Positions 45,153-53,193 of a stretch of 64,000 nt of DNA are shown here, in pieces. The stretch is from Candidatus Syntrophocurvum alkaliphilum (GTDB lineage Bacteria > Bacillota > Syntrophomonadia > Syntrophomonadales > Syntrophomonadaceae): positions 1,234,001 through 1,298,000 of the forward strand of contig NZ_CP046457.1 of NCBI RefSeq assembly GCF_009734445.1, in the 5' to 3' direction. Every line of letters begins with the position of its first letter. Position 1 is the first letter of the stretch. Below the pieces are notes generated by a model. It did no database searches. It saw only the letters and a program-made list of their open reading frames with translations, and had not been told where the DNA came from. The position numbers and the translations under genes were made by a program.

Positions 45153-45407
45153 TTACCAACTCAATCTAACCCCATAACAATCGCCACCGCCGGCTACATC
45201 TTCTAAGGATTCATCGGATAATTCTCCTTGCTCAACCTCTTTTACAAATGCATCACGAGCCTGAAGTATTTCATCTACTGTTAAATCAAAACCTTCCTCT
45301 TTCAACACAGCTTGTACTTCTTCTGCTGACTCAAGGCTAAAAATCTTATCCTTAAACTCCTGATCATTATTAATTTTATCTATTACTTGTTTTATTTTAT
45401 CTGCCAT
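45153..45407 (-). CDS. Nif11-type RiPP precursor with short Cys-Tyr-Gly core
   Basis: 84 residues. Residues 1-74 are a Nif11-like leader (acidic, helical, with FSLESAEEVQAVLKEEGFDL and GELSDESLEDVAGG) ending in a double Gly at 73-74, the cut site for a C39 peptidase exporter. The remaining core is only ten residues, GDCYGVRLSW. It holds one Cys and an X-Tyr-Gly motif (Cys77-Tyr78-Gly79), the motif cut by the splicease PlpX. It begins with ATG after AGGTGG. It lies upstream of the two radical SAM genes and is probably their substrate. Confidence 0.9.
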   Translation of the reverse strand: MADKIKQVIDKINNDQEFKDKIFSLESAEEVQAVLKEEGFDLTVDEILQARDAFVKEVEQGELSDESLEDVAGGGDCYGVRLSW

Positions 45408-45525
45408 TTATAAATCCACCTTTCTTTGGTTAGTTATTATAAATTAATTTTAATAGGTAACGTTCTTAACTGGCTAAAAGTGTATTTACTTTTGAATTGG
45501 TAAGTGATAAAAGGTTTCACAAATT

Positions 45526-45558
45526 GGGTGGCAACTAAGATAACTCAAACTTTCACTA
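45526..45558 (+). repeat. Right inverted repeat flanking Nif11 precursor 1
   Basis: The 33-nt block GGGTGGCAACTAAGATAACT plus thirteen further bases mirrors the left block at 45052-45084, with five mismatches. Together the two bracket 441 bases containing the complete precursor gene. Confidence 0.75.
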
Positions 45559-45593
45559 ACTTTTTGTCCCCCTTTCATTTTTAATTTTTAGAA

Positions 45594-45716
45594 TTAAAAA
45601 TGAATACTTTCTACATCATCTGATGCGAGCTCTAATAAATTTGATTTTGATAACTTTAAAAGCATTTCATATCTACCTTTGTCAGAATAGACATATAATG
45701 ATTTGGTAGTTATTTT
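45594..45716 (-). pseudogene. Start-less coding-like fragment
   Basis: Forty codons open leftward from just after a TAG at 45719-45717 to a TAA at 45594, with protein-like composition (LYVYSDKGRYEMLLKLS..NLLELASDDVESIHF). The only Met is internal and lacks a ribosome site. It may be the 3' end of a decayed small gene. No homology is claimed. Confidence 0.3.
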
Positions 45717-45736
45717 CTAAGTACTAGTATCTAAAA

Positions 45737-48418
45737 CTAAGCAAGTTGTCTTTGGGCTAACTCTGTAAACAAGCCACCTTTTTCAAACAGCTCTTGGTAG
45801 CTCCCCTGCTCTACTACCTTTCCTTTATCCATAACAACTATTTTGTTACAGTTAGCCACTGTGCTTAATCGATGAGCTATTACTATTCTCGTTGCACCTA
45901 AGTTATTTAAACTTTCACTTACTATTTTTTGAGTTTTATTATCTAAAGCACTTGTAGCTTCATCAAAGTATAAAATTTTAGGCCTAGATATAATAGCTCT
46001 TGCAATTAATAATCTTTGTTTTTGTCCACCGGAAAGTGTGCCTCCAGATGGGGTAACCACAGTATGCATGCCCATTGGCATACTTTTTATATCATCTTCC
46101 ATCCCTGCCATTCGAGCAGCTTCCCATGCATCATTAATGGTTAAACCAGGGTGAGCAGCTACAATGTTGTCAAAAATACTTCCATACATTAATTGACTAC
46201 TTTGTAATACAACCCCTAATTGCCGACGAACCGCACGAATATCAATGTTTTGTAAGTCCTGCTGGTCATAATAAATTTGCCCTGATTCTGGATTTTCAAA
46301 ACCCAGTAATAATCTAAATAATGTAGATTTACCACTACCAGATGGTCCAACAATCCCTACATAATCACCTTTGTTTATCTCTAAAACTACATCATCCAAT
46401 ATAAGTGGACCATCTTCTTGATAACGGAAATTAACATGACTAACTTCAAGTTTTCCTTCTAGTTCTCCAGGGTCATTTTTTTGTTGATCATATTCTGGAA
46501 GAGTTTCTAAGATAGGTTTTGTTCTTTCATATAGTGGTTTAATAACATTTAATTGTATGTATACAGAAGTTATTTCTAACATAGCACGAAGGAAGCTAGA
46601 AAATGCTGCATTAAATGCGATAAACTGTCCAGCACTTAAGTTTATTCCTTGGACTCTCATCATGGAATAAAATATTATCCCTGTTGCAATTATGTTTGCT
46701 GTAGAATTAAACACTTCTAATTTGTTGGCTAAGTTTTCTTTTCTATAGGTAACATCACGGGTTTTACTAAAGTCTTCTGCCCAATTATTAAATGCACGTT
46801 TCTCTGCACCTGAGGTTTTAATTTTACTTATCCCACTTAACAAACCGAATATTTTACCTGTAAGGATATTATTTAAATCTACTAATTGTCGTTCATAACG
46901 AATTTGTAAAAATCCAAATAAAAGGGTTACTCCAATTACTACAATAACAACAGCTGTTACTATAAGTGCTAGACGCCAACTATAATAAAAGAGAAGTAAG
47001 AAATAAAAAATTGAAAATATTCCAGCAATTAATGAATTAGCAACTGCACCTGATAATATGCTTCTAATTTCACTAATCCCCATAGCACGATTGGCTAATT
47101 CACCTGATGAATAATCTTTAAAGAAAGCAGCAGGTAAACTAAGTAGTCTATCCCATATTGCAGCTTGCAGGTCAGCTTCTGTCCTACCCTCTATACGATG
47201 CATAGCGAATGATCTTGTTAAATTGAAGGCAAAAATTGCAACTGAAATTGCCATTAGCAAAAATCCAACTTGAGTTAATAAAACACTATCACCATCAGGA
47301 ATAATGTTGTCGAAAATTTGTCCAGTAACAATAGGAGTTAATACACCTAATAATCCTCCTAAAATCCCCATAATAAAAACAGTATACATATCAGATTTCC
47401 ATATTCCATCTGCTAGATAGTTTAGCAAATCTTTAATTCCAATAACTTTTGACGGAAGGGGACGGTAAAAGGTGTATGCCTCAACACTTATTAAAGAAGC
47501 TATTTGTTTATCAACTAAAACTCGACTCTCATTAGCTGGATCATACATTATATATTCTCTTGGTGATTTTGGTATGAGTGCTACCGGTTTTTTATCTTCT
47601 TCTTTGTATGCTAGTAATGCTCCATTATCTTCTTTCCACCAAGTATCTTTTAGTAAAATTTGTCTAGTTCTAATTTGCGAGGCTTGTGCTATATCCCCTA
47701 AAAGATCTTTGGATTCAAAATTTTGTTTTTTCATTTCATGTGATGGGAATATTTTTATTTTTTTAGCTTCACCCACAGCTAAGCAAGCCTTAAAAAGTAA
47801 ATTGTCTATTGCTTCATCCTCTGAAATTAGATCAGGACTTTCATCTAGTTTTAAGGTGCTCTTTAATTTGTGTAAACCACTACTCATTTGTGATTTATCT
47901 TTTTCTATTTTTAATTTATTCCTTAATAGTTCATCTTTTTTAGCTAAAAGTGTTTTTTCTAAGATTTGTTTGAAAACGTCTTGGTTGAAATTATTTACAT
48001 TATTAATTAGTGCTTCATTATTCCAATCAATTTCATAGTTATAAATTATATTTTGACTATCCCATTTTGATGTCCATTGCTTTAGTAACTTAACTAGTTC
48101 ATTCCAATTATTTTTGGTAATATTATTAGCTAAATGATTGATATCGATTTCTAATAATTTTGTATCAGTATGTCCAACTGCCAGTAAGCTATATTTTTCA
48201 TCATCTATCACCGTGGAATCCATTCCATATATAATTTCACCTTTATTGACTGTAAAAAGATAGTTTCTACTACCTGTAGTGTTATCACTTAAAACTTTAG
48301 TAATAAATAAATCGACCTTCCCATCTGTTACAAACCATATATTTTGGTTATTAAGATGAAAAGGGTTATTGCTCCCTACTTCTAATTCTTTATATTGCAA
48401 ATTATTAAATAACTCCAA
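45737..48418 (-). CDS. NHLM-type ABC exporter ATPase with N-terminal cyclic-nucleotide-like domain
   Basis: 893 residues. Residues 1-120 resemble a cyclic-nucleotide-binding beta-roll (NIWFVTDGKVDLFITKVL). After a 200-residue linker come six membrane helices (about 345-630). The ATPase domain has GPSGSGKST, LGVVLQSSQLMYGSI, LSGGQKQR and LYFDEATSALD. There is no C39 peptidase, as expected for the second ABC subunit of NHLM systems (NHLM_micro_ABC2), which pairs with the peptidase-bearing subunit encoded next to it. It starts with TTG after GAGGTG. Confidence 0.92.
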   Translation of the reverse strand: MELFNNLQYKELEVGSNNPFHLNNQNIWFVTDGKVDLFITKVLSDNTTGSRNYLFTVNKGEIIYGMDSTVIDDEKYSLLAVGHTDTKLLEIDINHLANNITKNNWNELVKLLKQWTSKWDSQNIIYNYEIDWNNEALINNVNNFNQDVFKQILEKTLLAKKDELLRNKLKIEKDKSQMSSGLHKLKSTLKLDESPDLISEDEAIDNLLFKACLAVGEAKKIKIFPSHEMKKQNFESKDLLGDIAQASQIRTRQILLKDTWWKEDNGALLAYKEEDKKPVALIPKSPREYIMYDPANESRVLVDKQIASLISVEAYTFYRPLPSKVIGIKDLLNYLADGIWKSDMYTVFIMGILGGLLGVLTPIVTGQIFDNIIPDGDSVLLTQVGFLLMAISVAIFAFNLTRSFAMHRIEGRTEADLQAAIWDRLLSLPAAFFKDYSSGELANRAMGISEIRSILSGAVANSLIAGIFSIFYFLLLFYYSWRLALIVTAVVIVVIGVTLLFGFLQIRYERQLVDLNNILTGKIFGLLSGISKIKTSGAEKRAFNNWAEDFSKTRDVTYRKENLANKLEVFNSTANIIATGIIFYSMMRVQGINLSAGQFIAFNAAFSSFLRAMLEITSVYIQLNVIKPLYERTKPILETLPEYDQQKNDPGELEGKLEVSHVNFRYQEDGPLILDDVVLEINKGDYVGIVGPSGSGKSTLFRLLLGFENPESGQIYYDQQDLQNIDIRAVRRQLGVVLQSSQLMYGSIFDNIVAAHPGLTINDAWEAARMAGMEDDIKSMPMGMHTVVTPSGGTLSGGQKQRLLIARAIISRPKILYFDEATSALDNKTQKIVSESLNNLGATRIVIAHRLSTVANCNKIVVMDKGKVVEQGSYQELFEKGGLFTELAQRQLA

Positions 48419-48442
48419 ACCTAAGCACCTCTTTCAAGGTAA

Positions 48443-50602
48443 TTAAGCACTAATCAATTGTGCATAAAGACCTTCAGCATCTTTTAGTTCATCATGAGTT
48501 CCACGCTCTACGATTTTCCCTTTATCCATAACTATTATTTCATCACAATCTCTAATTGTACTTAGACGATGGGCAACAATGACGCAAGTACAACCACGGC
48601 GACGAATATTTTCATCAACCTTTTTTTCTGTATGGACATCTAAGGCACTAGTTGCCTCATCAAGTATTATAATTGAAGGATTACCTGCTAAAGCTCTAGC
48701 AATTTCTAACCTTTGTTTTTGTCCACCACTAAAATTAGCGCCACCTTCACTAACTTTATGTTCATAAGCATTTTCTCTCATAGTTATATCATCATGTATG
48801 CAGGCATCTTTAGCAGCCCTAATGATGTTAAAATCAGATATTGTGTTATCCCACATTGTAAGGTTATCCCTTATTGTGCCATCAAATAGCATTATATCTT
48901 GGTCCACTACAGCCATTGAGTTAATTATTACATTTCGTGGCAATTTTTCACTATTTATTCCATCAAATAATATTTCTCCTGACCAGGGTTTATAGATTCC
49001 AGATATTAGTCTAGCGATCGTACTTTTACCACTACCAGAACCACCTACTAATGCTACTCTTGATCCAGGTTTGAGGGTAAGATTAAAGTTATCTATTAAT
49101 GGTGGATCCCAAGGGTTATATGCAAAAGATAAATCTTTTAGCTCTATATATCCTTCTAATTTTTTATAAGCATCTTCTTCTTTAGCTACTTCTACTTCTC
49201 TGTCTACATTTTCATCGGTATTGTATTTAAATACATCCTCTAAACGATTAATGTCACCTTGTACTTTCTTTAAGTCCATTCCCATTTGAGTTATGTCGTT
49301 TACTGGTTCCATAAAAACCTTTAGTAACAACTGAAACGCAATAAGTGCTCCTATAGTTAAATTGCCAGTCATTATTAGAAGCCCACCTACAAATAGGATT
49401 AAAACATTAGAAAACTCAGCCAAGAAATTAGGCAATTGGATTAATATATTTTGTGTTTTTCCTAATTTCTGTTGAGAATTTATTGATTTGTCATGATATC
49501 CTGACCATTTAGAAAAATAATTTGATTCAGACGCTGATGCTTTTAAGGTTTCAATTATGAATAATCCAGAAATTGAAAAACCCATTACTTTCCCCTGGTC
49601 TTGCAAAAGTTTCTTGTTCATGGTTTCTATTTTTTTGGATGAATAAATTAGATAAGCAATACTGATTAGCGCTGTAATTAAAGAAAGTAAAGCTAGAATC
49701 ACACTATAGTTCAGCATCACAATAAAATAAAAAATTATTGTTAAAAGTCCTATAGCTACTTCTGCTAATTCTCTAGATAAAAAAGCAGCAACAGTGTCAT
49801 TACTTTTTAATCTTTCTGATATATCACCTTCAGAGCGTTGCTGAAAAAAGTTTACAGGTAATCTAAATATATGCCAAAAAAATTTCCCTGCATTGCTTAC
49901 AGCTGTTTTAGTTTCTAATTTCAATAAATAGTGTTGTTGTAACCAAGTAAGTGTTGCTTGGATAATAACAACTACTCCCATTCCCCACAGCAACGGTTTT
50001 AACCAATTTTCTCTGCCTGCTATCAAAATATCATCAATGAAAATCTTACTAAAAGCAGGAACAATCAAGCCAGGTATAACAAGTAGTAAGCCAACTATAA
50101 CTAGATAAGTTATTGCTACTTCAGATCCAGTTAACCAATTACTTAGTGATTCAAGCAAATTAGGCTTATTACCACTTGGTTTAAAATCAGAATCAGGTTC
50201 AAAGGTTAGTATTACTCCTGTAAAAGATAAGTCAAACTCTTCTTCAGATACAACTTTAGGACCACTTGCCGGATCATTTAGGTATACTTTATCTTTATCA
50301 AATCCTTCTAAAACAAGAAAGTGATTAAAATTCCAGTGAATAATTGCTGGAAGTTGCATTTCTTTTAAATCCTCAGGTTCTTGCCTAAATCCTTTAGCTA
50401 TTAGACCATGTCTACGTGCTGCTTTTAAAATATTACTAGCTTTAACACCATCACGTGTGACCCCACAGTCTTCCCTTAGTTGTTCTAAAGGTAAGTATTT
50501 TTTGTAATAAGCTAAAATCATGGCTAATGAAGCTGCACCACATTCAACAGCCTCCATTTGTAATATAGATGGAACTTTATTTATGGTTTGTTTTTTAAGC
50601 AA
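48443..50602 (-). CDS. NHLM-type peptidase-containing ABC exporter
   Basis: 719 residues. The N-terminal C39 peptidase (about 1-140) has the catalytic Cys in QMEAVECGAASLAMIL, the His in WNFNHFLVLEGF and the Asp in VYLNDPASGP; it should cut both precursors after their double Gly. Six membrane helices (about 160-440) follow, then an ATPase with GGSGSGKST, FSGGQKQR and ILDEATSALD. This is the first ABC subunit of NHLM bacteriocin-type export (NHLM_micro_ABC1). It lies 24 bases upstream of the second subunit. Confidence 0.95.
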   Translation of the reverse strand: MLKKQTINKVPSILQMEAVECGAASLAMILAYYKKYLPLEQLREDCGVTRDGVKASNILKAARRHGLIAKGFRQEPEDLKEMQLPAIIHWNFNHFLVLEGFDKDKVYLNDPASGPKVVSEEEFDLSFTGVILTFEPDSDFKPSGNKPNLLESLSNWLTGSEVAITYLVIVGLLLVIPGLIVPAFSKIFIDDILIAGRENWLKPLLWGMGVVVIIQATLTWLQQHYLLKLETKTAVSNAGKFFWHIFRLPVNFFQQRSEGDISERLKSNDTVAAFLSRELAEVAIGLLTIIFYFIVMLNYSVILALLSLITALISIAYLIYSSKKIETMNKKLLQDQGKVMGFSISGLFIIETLKASASESNYFSKWSGYHDKSINSQQKLGKTQNILIQLPNFLAEFSNVLILFVGGLLIMTGNLTIGALIAFQLLLKVFMEPVNDITQMGMDLKKVQGDINRLEDVFKYNTDENVDREVEVAKEEDAYKKLEGYIELKDLSFAYNPWDPPLIDNFNLTLKPGSRVALVGGSGSGKSTIARLISGIYKPWSGEILFDGINSEKLPRNVIINSMAVVDQDIMLFDGTIRDNLTMWDNTISDFNIIRAAKDACIHDDITMRENAYEHKVSEGGANFSGGQKQRLEIARALAGNPSIIILDEATSALDVHTEKKVDENIRRRGCTCVIVAHRLSTIRDCDEIIVMDKGKIVERGTHDELKDAEGLYAQLISA

Positions 50603-50635
50603 ACTATCACCTCAAAATTTCAAGTAGCAAATATA

Positions 50636-51985
50636 CTAATAAATAGGTAAAACCCTTTTAATAAAAGGTATCACCATACTAATAGGCGTTCTTTCTTGAA
50701 CTACAACTTCTCCTAAACAAATTGTACCTCCATCTACTTCTATGGGTGGTCCTTCAGCAGTGGACCACCTGTAACCACTAGGTGTAGTGCTGTCCAAAAC
50801 AAGTTCTACTTTAACCTCAATTGGTGCACCTGCCTCCATTAACTGATTAACAAGGTTATCACTACCTAAAGTTAACATCATACCTTGAAAACTTGCGGGA
50901 TACTCTGAAACACTTACTACATTTCCAACCATAAATCCATGCTCTTCCTTTTCAACTGTAGTAGGAGATATCATTGCTTCCATTCCTGGTTTTACTCTTT
51001 TACCTTTATCAACTGGAACATATATTATTGCTTCTAATGTATCTTGCTGTAGCTCCTCTTCCCCTACTGCAATTGTACATACTGTGCCACCCGCTTGGAC
51101 CATATCACCTTTTGAAAACTGCATTTCTAATACTCTACCTGACGTATTAGCTATAATTCTGCTATTATTTAATAATTCTCTTTGAAGCTTATTAATGTTT
51201 TGTTTTAAATCTTCAGTAGATAAGTAAATATAATTTTCAAGCCATTTTTTCTGTGCCATTATATCTGATTCTGCCTGTATTAATTGAGATAATGGTAAAT
51301 CATTTATGTTTTGCTTTTTGGTATTGTACTCTAATTCATGTGCCGTCAATTGTCTTTCGACATCTTTGAAATCCGCATGTGAAATAGCTCCATTTTCATA
51401 TAATATTTTGTAGTTATTAAACTTTTCTAAACTGTTTTCATATTGCAATCTTGCTAGCTCTAAATGATACTCTGATTCAGCTTTTTGAGTATAATATTGT
51501 GTTCTTTGAGTTTCCAATGCTCCTTTAGATGCTTGATACTCTCTCAAATTTTGGCTAATGTTTCCATAAATGTTTAAATTGAGGTCAGTTTGATCTATCT
51601 TATCGTTTTCTAAGTCAATAGATTTGATAGCATCAAGGTCTTCCTTAAGTTGATTTATTTGATTAATAACATCAGGTTGCTCTATTCTTGCTATGGTTTG
51701 GCCAGCTTTTACATAATCGCCATCATTAACGGTTACATCAATTATTTGTCCATTTGCATGATGAACAACACTATGAACTCCACCACTGGAAATGATTATT
51801 CCATAACCTTCAGCTTTTTCAGGTATACTACCAAAAAATCCCCATATAATACCTGCAAATAATAGTAAACCAATAGCGCTTAGAGCTATCCAACCTATAG
51901 GGTTAATTACCGTTAATCGTTGATCAAGTTCTTCTGGAGAAGATAATCGGTCTAATGCTACTTTTCTAAATATTTGTCCTGACAT
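50636..51985 (-). CDS. HlyD-family membrane fusion protein of the NHLM exporter
   Basis: 449 residues. One TM (about 31-52), a split biotinyl-lipoyl domain (VTVNDGDYVKAGQTIARIE before, FSKGDMVQAGGTVCTIAV after), a long coiled coil (about 120-290) and a C-terminal beta-barrel (VPVDKGKRVKPGMEAMISP). It is the adaptor for the two ABC subunits downstream (NHLM_micro_HlyD). The ATG follows AAGGAAGG. Confidence 0.92.
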   Translation of the reverse strand: MSGQIFRKVALDRLSSPEELDQRLTVINPIGWIALSAIGLLLFAGIIWGFFGSIPEKAEGYGIIISSGGVHSVVHHANGQIIDVTVNDGDYVKAGQTIARIEQPDVINQINQLKEDLDAIKSIDLENDKIDQTDLNLNIYGNISQNLREYQASKGALETQRTQYYTQKAESEYHLELARLQYENSLEKFNNYKILYENGAISHADFKDVERQLTAHELEYNTKKQNINDLPLSQLIQAESDIMAQKKWLENYIYLSTEDLKQNINKLQRELLNNSRIIANTSGRVLEMQFSKGDMVQAGGTVCTIAVGEEELQQDTLEAIIYVPVDKGKRVKPGMEAMISPTTVEKEEHGFMVGNVVSVSEYPASFQGMMLTLGSDNLVNQLMEAGAPIEVKVELVLDSTTPSGYRWSTAEGPPIEVDGGTICLGEVVVQERTPISMVIPFIKRVLPIY

Positions 51986-52013
51986 TTTTTTACCTTCCTT
52001 TTATAAAAAATGT

Positions 52014-53159
52014 TTATTCAAGATATATAAATTCGCCATCAACAACTACCTTTTGATAATTGTTTCTACCTGTTATTTCTGAGAACTCATTAAAATGCAC
52101 TTCTCCTAAAGTAGTTTGTACTGGATCCATATTGCGTAAATAATCTGCTAATACATCTGGTGAATATGAGTTTGTATTTTCAAGAGCGTGAGCAATAAGC
52201 ATTAGTGATTCATATCCTTGTATTGCCCATAAGTCTGGATTTTCGTTATATTCACTTTTATATTTCTCGGTAAACTTTTGTAACTCAGGTGTATCGTGAT
52301 ATGGATTATAGCCAGTTGTTATTACTACACCTTCAGCATCTCCACCTAGAACCTCAATAAAGTTCCCTACATCTAAGGCATCTCCAGTAATAATTCCTAC
52401 TTCATCATTTATATTTCTTAATTGCCTAATAAAATCAGCACCTTCTGGCATATTAAGGGCTACTAAAACAGCATCATACTCTAGAGCATTCCATTTATCA
52501 TGAGCTCTTTTAAATTGTCCACTAGTTGTTAAACCTGATCTTCTATCAACAACTTTAATATCATGCTTATGAGAAATATTTTCTATAGTGTTTGCAAAGT
52601 TGCGACCATAAGTTGAGTCTTCATAATAAATAACTACACGCTGATAACCACTGTCTTGTGCAAACTCAGCCATGGAATCAGCTATACTATTATCACTTGC
52701 TATATTTAGAAAAATATAATTGTATCCGTGTCTGGTTAGTTCTGGATTTGAAACTGTTGGCACAATAGTTAGCATTCCTGCATCTTCATATATACTTGAA
52801 ACTGGTATACAGATATCTGAAAACCAATGTCCTATTACCGCAAGCATATTGGTATTTTCGCTAAATTCTTGAGCTATATCTACAGCTTCTTTAAAATTAC
52901 CTTTATCATCTCTTATATCAAGCTCTATTTTCTTCCCGTTAATTCCTTCTTCATTTATTTCATTTAATGCTAATCTTAGTCCATTTATAAATTTAGTATT
53001 TTCCTTAGCAAATTCCATAGGTAAAGGTACACCTATAAGAATTGTGTTGCCTCTACCTGCATCTCTTTCTCTTTGTTCTGCTAAATCAACATTAAAACAA
53101 CCTGTTGTCCAAAACATAAATATAAAGCAAAGTATTAATAAACATTTGAATCTTTCCAT
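52014..53159 (-). CDS. LivJ-type amino-acid-binding lipoprotein, no permease
   Basis: 381 residues. A signal peptide ends at the lipobox region TTGC (Cys at about 21), so it is lipid-anchored. Two-lobed periplasmic-binding fold of the branched-chain amino acid receptor type: ILIGVPLPMEF, NGLRLALNEINEEGINGKKIEL, AVIGHWFSD, RVVIYYEDSTYGRN and WAIQGYESLMLIAHAL. No liv transporter genes are near. Its gene lies between the sensor-MFS protein and HlyD, 34 bases from the former, so it may deliver a ligand to that sensor. Confidence 0.87.
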   Translation of the reverse strand: MERFKCLLILCFIFMFWTTGCFNVDLAEQRERDAGRGNTILIGVPLPMEFAKENTKFINGLRLALNEINEEGINGKKIELDIRDDKGNFKEAVDIAQEFSENTNMLAVIGHWFSDICIPVSSIYEDAGMLTIVPTVSNPELTRHGYNYIFLNIASDNSIADSMAEFAQDSGYQRVVIYYEDSTYGRNFANTIENISHKHDIKVVDRRSGLTTSGQFKRAHDKWNALEYDAVLVALNMPEGADFIRQLRNINDEVGIITGDALDVGNFIEVLGGDAEGVVITTGYNPYHDTPELQKFTEKYKSEYNENPDLWAIQGYESLMLIAHALENTNSYSPDVLADYLRNMDPVQTTLGEVHFNEFSEITGRNNYQKVVVDGEFIYLE

Positions 53160-53193
53160 AACAAACCCTCAACTCTCTTAAAATAATACTTTA

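Larger units (their letters stand above)
45408..45736. other. Intergenic region ahead of Nif11 precursor 1
   Basis: Holds the right inverted repeat (45526-45558) and a gene remnant (45594-45716). The leftward promoter of the precursor should lie between the remnant and 45408. I saw no clear -10/-35 pair. Confidence 0.4.

Noticed and set aside
47450-47480. GGGGACGG-like string inside the second ABC exporter gene
   Set aside because: It encodes an intact part of the protein and has no inverted partner, so it is not a copy of the palindrome family.
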